Below are positions 24,043-32,808 of a DNA stretch of 43,845 nt, in pieces (position 1 is the first letter of the stretch; the number at the start of each line of letters is the position of its first letter). The stretch lies in assembly GCA_964410215.1 (NCBI GenBank), contig CAYPHA010000038.1, positions 1 to 43,845 of the forward strand, written 5' to 3'. The notes below the pieces were generated by a model. The model saw nothing but the letters and a program-made list of their open reading frames with translations, was not told where the DNA came from and did not search any database. Both the position numbers and the translations under genes were made by a program. This DNA comes from CAYPHA01 sp964410215. Its GTDB lineage: Bacteria > Calditrichota > Calditrichia > Calditrichales > CAYPHA01.

Positions 24043-25428
24043 TCACCCTTCTTCTGACAGTTTTTTATAAATGATACCAAGCTGGTCATCCAGCTGGGCC
24101 AGGGTTATCCGTGCATTATACTGGGCTGCGATTAATGTCTGTTCCGCACGGGCCAGATTGACCTGAGCCTCCCGGACATCCATAGCGGTACCTGCACCGA
24201 CCTGGTAGCGTTCTTCCGCCAGGCGTAAATCTTCCTGAGCGGCTTCCAGGTTTTCCCTGTTGATTTCGATTATCTCCAGGTAGGATTTGTAGTTGGTGTA
24301 AAACTGGTGAATGTTCGAAATCATATTCCGATTATAATCTTCTTTCGCTTCCAGGGCTGACTTTTGACTGATCTTTGCTTTCTGAACCGTTGCATAGTCG
24401 GAGAATCCGTTAAAAATGTTGAAAGAAAGCCGGACTCCATATGTAGACTGGTAGTTCTGATTTAGATTGGAATAGATTTTATCGAAGTTTTCACTGAACC
24501 GGTTATAGTTATAATATATAGACAGGCGTGGGTGCATCATTCCGTTTGCCATCGAGGTCGAAAGCTTTCGGGATTTGATATCAGCTTCATATTTGCGAAG
24601 TAGGGGCTGGTTTTCCCGAGCTGCATCGATCAACTCATCGACTTCCGGCAGCGATTGGGGCAGATCCAGGCTGGCATCGATATTCAATGGCAGTAATGGA
24701 TTACGTCCCATGGCAATATTCAGTTGTTTTTTTGCTGCTTCGACGGTGTTTTTCTGGGTCAGCATGGTGATACGGTCATTGCCGTAATTGACTTTTGCCC
24801 GGTACACATCCACGCGGGCGGTGGCGCCCAGTTCATACATTTTCTCGGCACGGTCGAGTTGTGCATTGCTTCTGGAAACGGCGATCTCATTGGCCTCCAG
24901 CAATTTAACCTGCTTCAATAGGTCAAAATAAGCCTGCTGGACACTGAGAACCACAAAATTGCGTTGACTTTGCAGGGAAAACTGGGTGGAATGCTTGTTC
25001 GCCTTGGCCTGACGGATCTGGTTCCACCAGATACCACCATCGTAGAGGTTCTGACCCAGTGTCAGATCCGCTGAATTCGTTTTACGGGTGTATTTGTTGA
25101 TTTTGCGCACCCGCTGTTCATAAATGACCTGTCCTGTCGTGGAATCGATCCCAACGGGTTCGTCACTGAGATATTCCGATTCGCCGATTATTCTTTGACC
25201 CTTGCTCATTGAAAAATCAACACGGGGCAGAATGCCGCTGTAACTTCCGCGTACATCCATTTCAGCCGTTTTGTCATTGTATTGTGCCGTTTTTAGAGAG
25301 CTGTTATTCATAAGGGCAATTTCAATACAATCGTTCAGGGTTAGAATTTCCGTTCCCGTATCCTGTGCGTGTAATCCGCTGGTGAAGACCCATATCAACC
25401 CTGAAACCATAAGCGTTTTCAAATTCAT
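24043..25428 (-). CDS. TolC-family outer-membrane efflux protein
   Basis: 461 residues from the ATG at 25428, which has GGAGGA 7 bases before it and starts a good signal peptide (MNLKTLMVSGLIWVFTSGLHA/Q). The open frame to 25503 overlaps the previous gene and is rejected. The mature protein shows the TolC internal duplication: LTLNDCIEIALMNNSSLK at the start, helical barrel segments LEANEIAVSRSNAQLDRAEKMYELGATARVDVYRAK and, in the second half, LEAAQEDLRLAEERYQVGAGTAMDVREAQVNLARAE. The YGVRLSFNIFNGF segment is an outer-membrane strand. It forms the exit duct of the adaptor/ABC pump in this operon. Confidence 0.93.
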   Translation of the reverse strand: MNLKTLMVSGLIWVFTSGLHAQDTGTEILTLNDCIEIALMNNSSLKTAQYNDKTAEMDVRGSYSGILPRVDFSMSKGQRIIGESEYLSDEPVGIDSTTGQVIYEQRVRKINKYTRKTNSADLTLGQNLYDGGIWWNQIRQAKANKHSTQFSLQSQRNFVVLSVQQAYFDLLKQVKLLEANEIAVSRSNAQLDRAEKMYELGATARVDVYRAKVNYGNDRITMLTQKNTVEAAKKQLNIAMGRNPLLPLNIDASLDLPQSLPEVDELIDAARENQPLLRKYEADIKSRKLSTSMANGMMHPRLSIYYNYNRFSENFDKIYSNLNQNYQSTYGVRLSFNIFNGFSDYATVQKAKISQKSALEAKEDYNRNMISNIHQFYTNYKSYLEIIEINRENLEAAQEDLRLAEERYQVGAGTAMDVREAQVNLARAEQTLIAAQYNARITLAQLDDQLGIIYKKLSEEG

Positions 25429-25444
25429 CTGAATTCCTCCTGTA

Positions 25445-26167
25445 TTAGAAAAAGCCGCCAAAAAGTTGCGAAATGCCGACTGCACCCAGGGTATAGAGGA
25501 CATAAAGGCTGATGACGGCAGCGTACGATTTACCTTTTGAAAAATTGTATATTACGCTGAAACCAATTGCAAAAACAATGATTTTCCAGATAGCGAAAAG
25601 ATCAATTGCATTTAAAATGCCGAATAAAACCGTTTTTGATTGGGAGCTGTCCATGAAAACAGCCAGGCTCGTATAGACTTCAATCGTCCCCTTACTTACC
25701 ATCAGTGGTATTTTTATCAGGCTTTCAACAATACCGATCAGGCTCCCCCATGCAAAGAGTGTGAAGTTTTGCTTAAACGTTGTGGAACCTCCCATGATGA
25801 AATTACCCACAACCATGAAAGCCAGTGCCGCAATGGAAAAGCCGGCGAAAACATAGAAGGCGATGCCGATAATACCAAACCCGTATTTCCGCATGAAAGA
25901 AGGATCTTCAAATTCAGCAAGGAACATGTCCTTCTGCTCCTCCTGGATGCGTTCGGAGTCGAGAATGGCCTTTTTCTGCATTTCAATATTGATATCCGCG
26001 AGGAAAATACTGGAAAGAATCCCGAACAGGATGATTGCAATGACGGGGAAAAGCCAGTTCGGTCTGGCCTTGATCGATTGAAATGCCTGCTCCGGATTGG
26101 TAAAAACGGCGATGAACGTTTCCAACATCGACAATTCTTTCTGTGTAAGTTCAGCTTGATCTGACAT
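25445..26167 (-). CDS. Yip1-domain membrane protein
   Basis: 240 residues with about five membrane segments (about 43-62, 100-125, 140-160, 180-200 and 212-235). The N-terminal FIAVFTNPEQAFQSIKARPNWLFPVIAI is the standard start of bacterial Yip1-family proteins, followed by a charged loop and the helical bundle. AAGGAGA lies before the ATG. It is the first gene of the efflux operon, 16 bp before tolC. The bacterial Yip1 family has no firm function; repeated linkage to exporters suggests a membrane-organising or assembly role, which is inference. Confidence 0.8.
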   Translation of the reverse strand: MSDQAELTQKELSMLETFIAVFTNPEQAFQSIKARPNWLFPVIAIILFGILSSIFLADINIEMQKKAILDSERIQEEQKDMFLAEFEDPSFMRKYGFGIIGIAFYVFAGFSIAALAFMVVGNFIMGGSTTFKQNFTLFAWGSLIGIVESLIKIPLMVSKGTIEVYTSLAVFMDSSQSKTVLFGILNAIDLFAIWKIIVFAIGFSVIYNFSKGKSYAAVISLYVLYTLGAVGISQLFGGFF

Positions 26168-26277
26168 GGTGAGAATCTCCTTGCATGATGTTTAAAGTAT
26201 AGACGTTAAGCTGTGTAAAAAGTTGCTTCTTATTTTACATCAATTACCCGGAAATATTCAGGGATCCGCAAATAATA

Positions 26278-27675
26278 CTAACTATCACTTTTTGAACCGA
26301 GGAGTTCCTGTTTGTGTGACTGAATCAATTCCAGGCAGGCATCGTGGTCGTTGGGAACCTGCCCGCTCAAAATCGCTTCTTCGACAAACTTCTTAATCTT
26401 ACCGATATATGGACCGGGTTCCAAATTAAAAAGCTTCATAATTTCATTCCCGTCGATAGGCGGTTTGAAATTCCGCAACCGGTCGCGCTCTTCAACATCA
26501 ACCATTTTTTGTGCAACCCGCTCATAATTAGCGAGATAGGTTCGCACTTTTTTGGGATTCTTGGATGTAATATCCGATTTGCACAGGGTCATCAGATCAT
26601 CGATATCAGATCCTGCCGAAACGAGCAGACGCCGTACGGCTGAATCGGTCACTTCCTCATCAACGACGGCCATTGGGCGGAGATGCAGCCTGACAAGTTT
26701 CTGTACATACTGTATGATCTGGTTGGAATAACGCATCCGGCGCAGAATCGCACGGGTCATTCTTTCACCCACAACATCATGGCCGTAGAAGGACCATCCA
26801 ACCCCGGAGATGAATTTTTTTGTCCGGGGTTTCCCGATATCATGAAAAAGAGCAGCAAGACGCAATTCAAGCTTATCAGTTCGTCCGGCGATATTGTCGA
26901 GTACCTCGAGTGTATGATAGAAAACATCTTTATGATGGTATTCCTCCCGCTGTTCCGTACCTTTCATAGCAACGGCTTCAGGCAGGAACTGTTCCAGCAA
27001 ACCGGATGTCTCGAGCAGGTGCAGGCCCGTTGACGGTTTCCGGGACATGAGGATTTTGTTGAACTCATCGGTAATACGTTCTGTCGATACAATTGCAATC
27101 CGCCCGGCGGTATGCATAATGGCTTCGAATGTCCGTTCTTCAATCGTGAAGCCAAGGCGGCCTGCGAACCGCACCGCACGCATCATTCGTAGCGGATCAT
27201 CTGTGAAGGTCTGTTCGGGATCCAGCGGGGTACGAATGATCCCATCCTCCAGATCCTTCCGGCCGTTATATACATCGGTAATCTGACCGTAGTCAGCGGG
27301 GCTGATGTCCATTGCAAGCGCATTGATCGTAAAATCTCTTCGGCTGAGATCGGTGTAAAGGTCGGCCTGCTGTGTATCGGGTTTACGCGAATCTGAAGCG
27401 TAGGATTCTTTCCGGGCATTCACAAATTCAAGGGCATAGTCGTCATAATGGGCCATGAATGTTCCGAAACGCTTGTACCGCACAAGGTTCCTCAGATGCA
27501 GACGACGTCTCAACAGTTCAGAAAATTTCATAGCATCGCCGACAACGACAAAATCGATGTCTTTGCCTTCCACGCCAAGCAACTTGTCACGCACATACCC
27601 CCCGACAACAAAAATGTCATAATCCAGTTCGCGGGCGATGTCATAAATATTCCGGAATACGTCTCTGATATGCAT
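26278..27675 (-). CDS. cca: CCA-adding tRNA nucleotidyltransferase / poly(A) polymerase family with HD domain
   Basis: 465 residues. The class II nucleotidyltransferase head has FVVGGYVRDKLLG (about 22-34), catalytic DIDFVV (about 39-44), LSRRDFTINALAM (about 108-120) and the DDPLRMMRAVRFAGRLGF neck segment. The second half carries an HD domain: ...YHTLEVLDN, LRLAALFHDIGKP, and YGHDVVGE with the paired His/Asp residues. The enzyme adds CCA to tRNA 3' ends. All four tRNA genes at the window end lack an encoded CCA, so such an enzyme is needed; a poly(A) polymerase or split A/CC activity cannot be excluded by eye. It lies 121 bp after the ctp gene and is probably its own unit. Confidence 0.88.
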   Translation of the reverse strand: MHIRDVFRNIYDIARELDYDIFVVGGYVRDKLLGVEGKDIDFVVVGDAMKFSELLRRRLHLRNLVRYKRFGTFMAHYDDYALEFVNARKESYASDSRKPDTQQADLYTDLSRRDFTINALAMDISPADYGQITDVYNGRKDLEDGIIRTPLDPEQTFTDDPLRMMRAVRFAGRLGFTIEERTFEAIMHTAGRIAIVSTERITDEFNKILMSRKPSTGLHLLETSGLLEQFLPEAVAMKGTEQREEYHHKDVFYHTLEVLDNIAGRTDKLELRLAALFHDIGKPRTKKFISGVGWSFYGHDVVGERMTRAILRRMRYSNQIIQYVQKLVRLHLRPMAVVDEEVTDSAVRRLLVSAGSDIDDLMTLCKSDITSKNPKKVRTYLANYERVAQKMVDVEERDRLRNFKPPIDGNEIMKLFNLEPGPYIGKIKKFVEEAILSGQVPNDHDACLELIQSHKQELLGSKSDS

Positions 27676-27715
27676 AAAGAAATCTCAGTGCAAAACTGCG
27701 TTAATATACAACTTG

Positions 27716-27738
27716 AACCGTTAAGATGAAACGGTTCG
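27716..27738 (-). other. Perfect 8-bp hairpin between ctp and cca
   Basis: GAACCGTT and AACGGTTC flank a 7-base loop in the 121-bp gap after the protease stop. No T-run follows on the minus strand, so I do not call it an intrinsic terminator. It may stabilise the 3' end of the upstream operon mRNA. Confidence 0.35.
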
Positions 27739-27796
27739 AAAGTGCCGGCATGTAGCAGATTTCATAGAAATAAAACGGTGGAAAATGAATAAACCA

Positions 27797-29476
27797 TTAT
27801 TCTTTAACGGAAAGCACCGTCCTGTATTCACGGTTGTTTGTTATGATCCGTATGGCTTCGAGAACCTGGCTGTCCGATTTCAGTGCTGTTTCATTACGTC
27901 CGTTTTTGCCATAATATTTTTCTGCCAGTTCAAGCAGTAAATAATGCTTTATTTCGTCCCTGTTTTTCTGAAACTGGTTTTCTTTTTCCTGTTCAAGGTT
28001 TTCTTTTATGGATGCGAGCATCGTAGTGACATCATCGCTGTACGAATTCTTTTCCGCGATCTGTTCCAGTCGGTTGAGTTCACCTGTCCCGGGAAGATCA
28101 TAATCAAAGTCTTTTTCTTCGAGGAATTGGGTGAAGGTATTGAAAATTTCAGGTTTCATTTCAAACGGACCTTCCCATTTCGGATGATCCTGATAGTAAG
28201 AGACACCAAAATCGAAAAACAGGTTCTGACGAATCAATTCCATGGTGATGTAATGAATGGAATCGTCTTCTGCCGGAATATCGGGGTAAATACCACCCTT
28301 GTCGAAAACCTCACGCTTATTCCTGGTATAAAATTTTACATCCTGTGCATCTTCTGTCGGAAAATGATCGCCGTTTATGGCATCACTGTCCAATGCATAA
28401 TCGCGCTTTTGAATGCACCGGCCGCTCGGAATATAGTATTTAGCCGTGGTTATTTTTATTCTGGAATCGCTGTTTTTATCGATCGTGTATACCTTCTGAA
28501 CCAGTCCTTTGCCAAATGTTTTTTCACCCACAACAATGGCGCGATCCAGGTCCTGCAGCGCGCCGGCTACAATTTCCGAAGCGCTTGCGCTGCCCTCATT
28601 GACCAGAACAGCCAGCGGAATATCAGGGAGAACCGGATTCCGTTCTGTCAGAAATTTGACTTCGTGTTCATTATAACCCTTGGTAAAAACCACCAGTTCA
28701 CCTTTATCAACGAACAGATTAACGATTTCAACGGCGGATTCCAGCAAACCGCCGGGGTTGCTGCGGAGATCGAGAATGAGTGCTTCCAGGGAGCCTTCAT
28801 CTTTAAGACTGTGAATGGCCCGTCTGACTTCGGATGAGGCTTTTTCCGTAAAACCGTTCAGGCTGATATAACCGATGCCGGGTTCGAGGTATCCGGTATA
28901 ACCAACATCTTTCAGGACAATTTCTTCACGGGTCAGCACCAGCTCGATGGGGGCTGTCAGTCCCGGACGTTGCAAATGCAATTTTACTTCAGTTCCAATT
29001 TTACCGCGCAGTCGTTTGGACACTTCATTGATGCTGAGTTCACGAACTTCTTCACCGTCGATTTTCTGTATAACATCACCGGCCCGGATTCCCGCACGTT
29101 TTGCCGGGGAATCATCCATAGGCGAAATAATTGTAATTTTCTTGTTTCGGAGCCCGATTTCCATACCAAGACCGCCATATTTTCCTGTTGTGATGATCCT
29201 CAGGCGCCTTTCACCATCTTCATCAATAAACTGTGTATACGGGTCGAGCTTACCGAGCATTCCCTCAATCCCCGCCTTAACCAGGGGGTAAGGACTGATT
29301 TCATCCACATAGTGCAGGTTGAGTTGCTCATAGACCCGTTGCATATGGACCCAGCTCTTTTTAAGCTGATAATACTGATCCTGTTCATCGGCCTGCAAAG
29401 AACCTGAAATCCAGAGGGAGCCGAAGATTAACAGAGTGGTCCAGGTGAAAATGATTATTTTGGAACGACGTTTCAT
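27797..29476 (-). CDS. Carboxyl-terminal processing protease (S41A, CtpA/Prc family)
   Basis: 559 residues from the ATG at 29476 (MKRRSKIIIFTWTTLLIF), which begins the membrane/signal segment and follows the tmk stop by 1 bp. A PDZ domain spans about 95-175 (GGLGMEIGL, SPAKRAGIRAGDVIQKIDGEEV). The protease core has LDLRSNPGGLLESAVEI, the catalytic serine in NEGSASASEIVAGAL and the lysine in GEKTFGKGLVQ. The extra C-terminal 150 residues, rich in Glu and Lys, are common in the long Ctp group. It acts in the periplasm, trimming or degrading exported proteins. It is the last member of the nadE operon. Confidence 0.92.
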   Translation of the reverse strand: MKRRSKIIIFTWTTLLIFGSLWISGSLQADEQDQYYQLKKSWVHMQRVYEQLNLHYVDEISPYPLVKAGIEGMLGKLDPYTQFIDEDGERRLRIITTGKYGGLGMEIGLRNKKITIISPMDDSPAKRAGIRAGDVIQKIDGEEVRELSINEVSKRLRGKIGTEVKLHLQRPGLTAPIELVLTREEIVLKDVGYTGYLEPGIGYISLNGFTEKASSEVRRAIHSLKDEGSLEALILDLRSNPGGLLESAVEIVNLFVDKGELVVFTKGYNEHEVKFLTERNPVLPDIPLAVLVNEGSASASEIVAGALQDLDRAIVVGEKTFGKGLVQKVYTIDKNSDSRIKITTAKYYIPSGRCIQKRDYALDSDAINGDHFPTEDAQDVKFYTRNKREVFDKGGIYPDIPAEDDSIHYITMELIRQNLFFDFGVSYYQDHPKWEGPFEMKPEIFNTFTQFLEEKDFDYDLPGTGELNRLEQIAEKNSYSDDVTTMLASIKENLEQEKENQFQKNRDEIKHYLLLELAEKYYGKNGRNETALKSDSQVLEAIRIITNNREYRTVLSVKE

Positions 29477-29477
29477 A

Positions 29478-30116
29478 TTATAAATCCAATGCATTTAACG
29501 TAACAATTTCAATTATTTTTTTGTGCACTTCGTCCACACTTCGTATACCGTCAATGTTATACACACGAGATCGGTTTTTGTTGCATATGTTCCTGTATCC
29601 TTCGAACACACGCCTGTAAAAATCTATTCCCTGACCTTCCAGACGATCGGCCCTTTTCCTGCTTTTCTTTAAGCGTTCCGCGGCAATTTCCGGTGGAACT
29701 TCCAGGTAAAACGTAATCCCGGGCATAATGCCCTGTGTGGCAAAACTGTTGATGTGACGTACCATTTCAGGATCCAGTTGCCGTCCGTAACCCTGGTAGG
29801 CTGTAGTGGAATCGACATACCGGTCGGCCAGAATAAAATATCCCTGCTCAAGAAGCGGACGGATTTTTTCTACCACGAGTTGGTTCCTGGCGGCACTGTA
29901 AAGAAATATTTCGGCAACAGATGTCATTTCAGCATGGACTTTATCAAGGAGAATATCCCGGATTTTCTCGGACAATACGGTTCCGCCCGGTTCGCGCAGA
30001 ACGTATACCTTCTGTCCGTGTTCATTCAAAAACTTCTTTAAAAGACCGATCTGTGTTGTCTTGCCGGAAAAGTCAATGCCTTCAAACGAAATAAAATGAT
30101 TTAAATTTACTGTCAT
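29478..30116 (-). CDS. tmk: Thymidylate kinase
   Basis: 212 residues. The P-loop is EGIDFSGKTTQ (12-22), the substrate motif REPGGT is at 41-46, the DRY motif is at 98-100 (FILADRYVDSTTAYQGYGR), and the lid region follows near residue 145 (RLKKSRKRADRLEGQG). It phosphorylates dTMP to dTDP for DNA synthesis. Length and motif order are standard. It lies between a MATE gene (10 bp gap) and the ctp protease (1 bp gap) in one operon. Confidence 0.95.
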   Translation of the reverse strand: MTVNLNHFISFEGIDFSGKTTQIGLLKKFLNEHGQKVYVLREPGGTVLSEKIRDILLDKVHAEMTSVAEIFLYSAARNQLVVEKIRPLLEQGYFILADRYVDSTTAYQGYGRQLDPEMVRHINSFATQGIMPGITFYLEVPPEIAAERLKKSRKRADRLEGQGIDFYRRVFEGYRNICNKNRSRVYNIDGIRSVDEVHKKIIEIVTLNALDL

Positions 30117-30126
30117 ATTGTTTCTT

Positions 30127-31473
30127 TTAAATAGTACTTTTTATCCACTGATCTTTATTGAACCGCCATATATTCAGAATAAGGCGGCTGCTTTCATCAA
30201 ATATCTGAATTACCCAGAGTCCCAGCAGTTGAAGCCCGAACACAAAACTCAGGAAATAGGCTCCGGTGATTTCATTTATTATTACCGATCCGATCGCCAG
30301 CCACATTAACCAGTTCAGATCGGCGCCACCCCGCAGATTCCCGGAATAGGTTGTATTCAACCCTTTTGGAATCTGTAACAGGGCAAAAGCTATAATGACT
30401 CCGGCACCCATTTCGATAACATTGCTATCGGTTGTAAAAATTGATATTGCGTTACTGTAAAAAATAACCAGTACCGATGCAAAAATGATAGCTGCCACGA
30501 GGGAGAGCAGGGCTGCCATCCGCCCGCTTCGTCTCGCCTCTGCAGGGTTTCCTGCGCCCAGGCTCTTTCCAACAAGGGACATGCCCCCCAGCCCGAATCC
30601 CCAGAAAACCATGGAAAGGACTGATTGGATGCGGACCAGGACCTGGTGTGTAGCAAGGGCCGTGACACTCATCCGGGCGGCAAAAAAACTCAGTACCAAT
30701 TGTCCTAATGACCAGACAAACTGTTCAACAGTCGTTGGTACACCCATTTTAAATAAACGTTTAAACGTTACCATCTTGGGTCGGGTTATTTCCACTATAG
30801 CCAGGAAAAGACTCGCTTTTTTTGAACGCAATACATAAAACGTTATAATAAAACCGATACTATGGGCGATCCCGACAGCCAGTGCCGCTCCAAAAGTTTC
30901 GAGACGCGGGAATCCCAGCCAGCCGAATATCAGAAGCGAATCCAGGATCAGGTTTATTCCGTTGATCGTCAGATTGATCTTCATCGTTTTCAGTGTGTCG
31001 CCAATGCCGCGCAGGATACCAATGGCGATAAAATTTGTAATGATTATCGGAGAAAAGCAGGCTACCGTTTTGATATAAACCACGCCGTAATTACGGGCAA
31101 TCGCCCCTTCTTCTTTAATGAGCGTAAACAGGAGGGGGACGATAAAATACCAGAAAAGTCCGATAATAATGGCGAAAAAGAATCCCATGAAGAGAGCCTG
31201 ACCGAGTACATGGTTGGCATTCCATTTATCATTGGCGCCCAGATAACGGACAATAATTACGGAGCTGCCCACAACAAAGGTTAACAGGATACTGAAGGTA
31301 AGCACAATAAATTGCTGTGCCATACCGACGCCTGCCAGTGCCATAGCGGAAAGGTGACCAATAAAGATAGCCTCAATCAGCCAGGTTACGGTTTGGGATG
31401 AGAGATCGATAACAGCGGGAAGTGAGGTTTTAACCACTTCCCTGAACGTCTCTTCGCGCCTCGGACTCTGCAT
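30127..31473 (-). CDS. MATE-family transporter (second copy)
   Basis: 448 residues with about twelve hydrophobic segments: SLPAVIDLSSQTVTWLIEAIFIGHL at the start, ALAGVGMAQQF, GILRGIGDTLKTMKINLTIN, GVPTTVEQFVWSLGQLVL, ALATHQVLVRIQS, KSLGAGNPAEARRSGR. The motifs match the MATE/NorM fold. It is only distantly similar to the MATE protein at 13374-14732. It sits 15 bp after ino1 in the same operon as the CDP-alcohol transferase, so a link to lipid or polyol export is conceivable, but the neighbours are mostly housekeeping genes and this is weak evidence. Confidence 0.9.
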   Translation of the reverse strand: MQSPRREETFREVVKTSLPAVIDLSSQTVTWLIEAIFIGHLSAMALAGVGMAQQFIVLTFSILLTFVVGSSVIIVRYLGANDKWNANHVLGQALFMGFFFAIIIGLFWYFIVPLLFTLIKEEGAIARNYGVVYIKTVACFSPIIITNFIAIGILRGIGDTLKTMKINLTINGINLILDSLLIFGWLGFPRLETFGAALAVGIAHSIGFIITFYVLRSKKASLFLAIVEITRPKMVTFKRLFKMGVPTTVEQFVWSLGQLVLSFFAARMSVTALATHQVLVRIQSVLSMVFWGFGLGGMSLVGKSLGAGNPAEARRSGRMAALLSLVAAIIFASVLVIFYSNAISIFTTDSNVIEMGAGVIIAFALLQIPKGLNTTYSGNLRGGADLNWLMWLAIGSVIINEITGAYFLSFVFGLQLLGLWVIQIFDESSRLILNIWRFNKDQWIKSTI

Positions 31474-31488
31474 CGGCTGCTATATCAC

Positions 31489-32808
31489 CTAATCCATATA
31501 GTAATCAAGACCGAGGTGCGTAATTTCCTGCTCTCCGGCCATCACACGTAATGTATTCTTCAGTTTAAGCTGTTGAATAAACAGATCGTGTTCGGGGTAG
31601 AGGTTCGGAGCATGTATCGGACTCTTGAAATAAAATGAAAGCCATTCCTGGATGCCCTTAAATCTGGCACGTTTACCCAGATCCATGAGAAGCGCGAGAT
31701 CCAGAACGATAGGCGCAGCCAGGATACTGTCGCGACAAAGGAAGTCGACTTTAATCTGCATAGGGTAGCCCAGCCAGCCGAAAATATCGATATTATCCCA
31801 TCCTTCTTTATTATCTTTTCTCGGGGGGTAATAATTGATCCGGACTTTATGATACAGATCGTTATACAATTCCGGGTACAGATCCGGTTGCAGAATCTGT
31901 TCCAGGACGGACAGTTTGCTTTCTTCTTTGGTTTTGAAAGATTCGGGATCATCGAGCACTTCGCCGTCTCGGTTACCGAGAATATTCGTGGAAAACCAAC
32001 CGTTCACACCAATCATACGTGCTTTGAATCCCGGAGCGAGAATGGTCTTCATCAATGTCTGTCCCGTTTTAAAATCCTTTCCGGCAAGGGGTACATCCAT
32101 TTCTTCCGCGAACGCATACATGGCTGGAATATCAGCCGTAAGATTCGGTGCACCGTTTGCATAGGGGACACCCTCAGCGATAGCAGCCCAGGCATAAATC
32201 ATGCTGGGTGGAATGTCGGGATGGTTGTCTTTCAATCCCTTTTCAAAGGTGGCTTTATCTTTATGCACCGGACTTTCTTTCATAAATATTTCAGTGCTGC
32301 CGGTCCAGATCATCACGAGGCGGTCCAGGTTGTTTTCACTCTTGAATTTACGGATATCATCCCGCAGCATCTGATACTGGTCATATTTGGTGGCGGCTTT
32401 TTTAATATAGGGACCATCCAGTTTTTTTACATAATTACGGTCAAAAACAGCTTTCATCGGTTTGATGGAAGAAAGTTCATCTTTAATCTGATCAAGCAGC
32501 GTTTTTTCGAGAACGCCCGCATTTAAAGCCGATTCGTAAGCATCATCTTCAAAAATATCCCATCCGCCGAAATAGATGTTTTCCAGGTCGACCAGGGGTA
32601 CCAGGTCTTTAATCAGAGGATTACGGTTTTCATCGCGTCGGCCGAGGCGAATATGATTCATCTGGGTAAGGGATCCGATTGGTAATCCCAGTTTGTTCCT
32701 GATTGCGATAACACCGGCGATAAAGGTGGTCCCAACAGCTCCCAGGCCGGGCAATAATACGCCTAATTTACCTCTCTTCTCATCAATATTAATTCCAAAC
32801 TTGCTCAT
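31489..32808 (-). CDS. ino1: myo-Inositol-1-phosphate synthase
   Basis: 439 residues. The NAD-binding motif LLPGLGAVGTTFIAGV is at about 19-34. Further family marks are VMIWTGSTEIF, SMIYAWAAIAEGVPYANGAPN, the active-site region KDFKTGQTLMKTILAPGFKARMIGVNGWFSTNILGN with its lysine, and YPMQIKVDFLCRDSILAAPIVLDLALLMDL near the end. It isomerises glucose 6-phosphate to inositol 1-phosphate. Length fits the Bacteroidota-type enzyme, longer than the actinobacterial form. It overlaps the CDP-alcohol transferase gene by ATGA, which points to direct use of the product for an inositol phospholipid or a soluble phosphodiester. Confidence 0.93.
   Translation of the reverse strand: MSKFGINIDEKRGKLGVLLPGLGAVGTTFIAGVIAIRNKLGLPIGSLTQMNHIRLGRRDENRNPLIKDLVPLVDLENIYFGGWDIFEDDAYESALNAGVLEKTLLDQIKDELSSIKPMKAVFDRNYVKKLDGPYIKKAATKYDQYQMLRDDIRKFKSENNLDRLVMIWTGSTEIFMKESPVHKDKATFEKGLKDNHPDIPPSMIYAWAAIAEGVPYANGAPNLTADIPAMYAFAEEMDVPLAGKDFKTGQTLMKTILAPGFKARMIGVNGWFSTNILGNRDGEVLDDPESFKTKEESKLSVLEQILQPDLYPELYNDLYHKVRINYYPPRKDNKEGWDNIDIFGWLGYPMQIKVDFLCRDSILAAPIVLDLALLMDLGKRARFKGIQEWLSFYFKSPIHAPNLYPEHDLFIQQLKLKNTLRVMAGEQEITHLGLDYYMD

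Noticed and set aside
27944..28837. 297-aa plus-strand frame
   Set aside because: Antisense to the S41 protease, which has full catalytic motifs; the long frame results from codon bias.
31849..32526. 225-aa plus-strand frame
   Set aside because: Antisense to ino1, low-complexity Phe/His/Ile-rich shadow.
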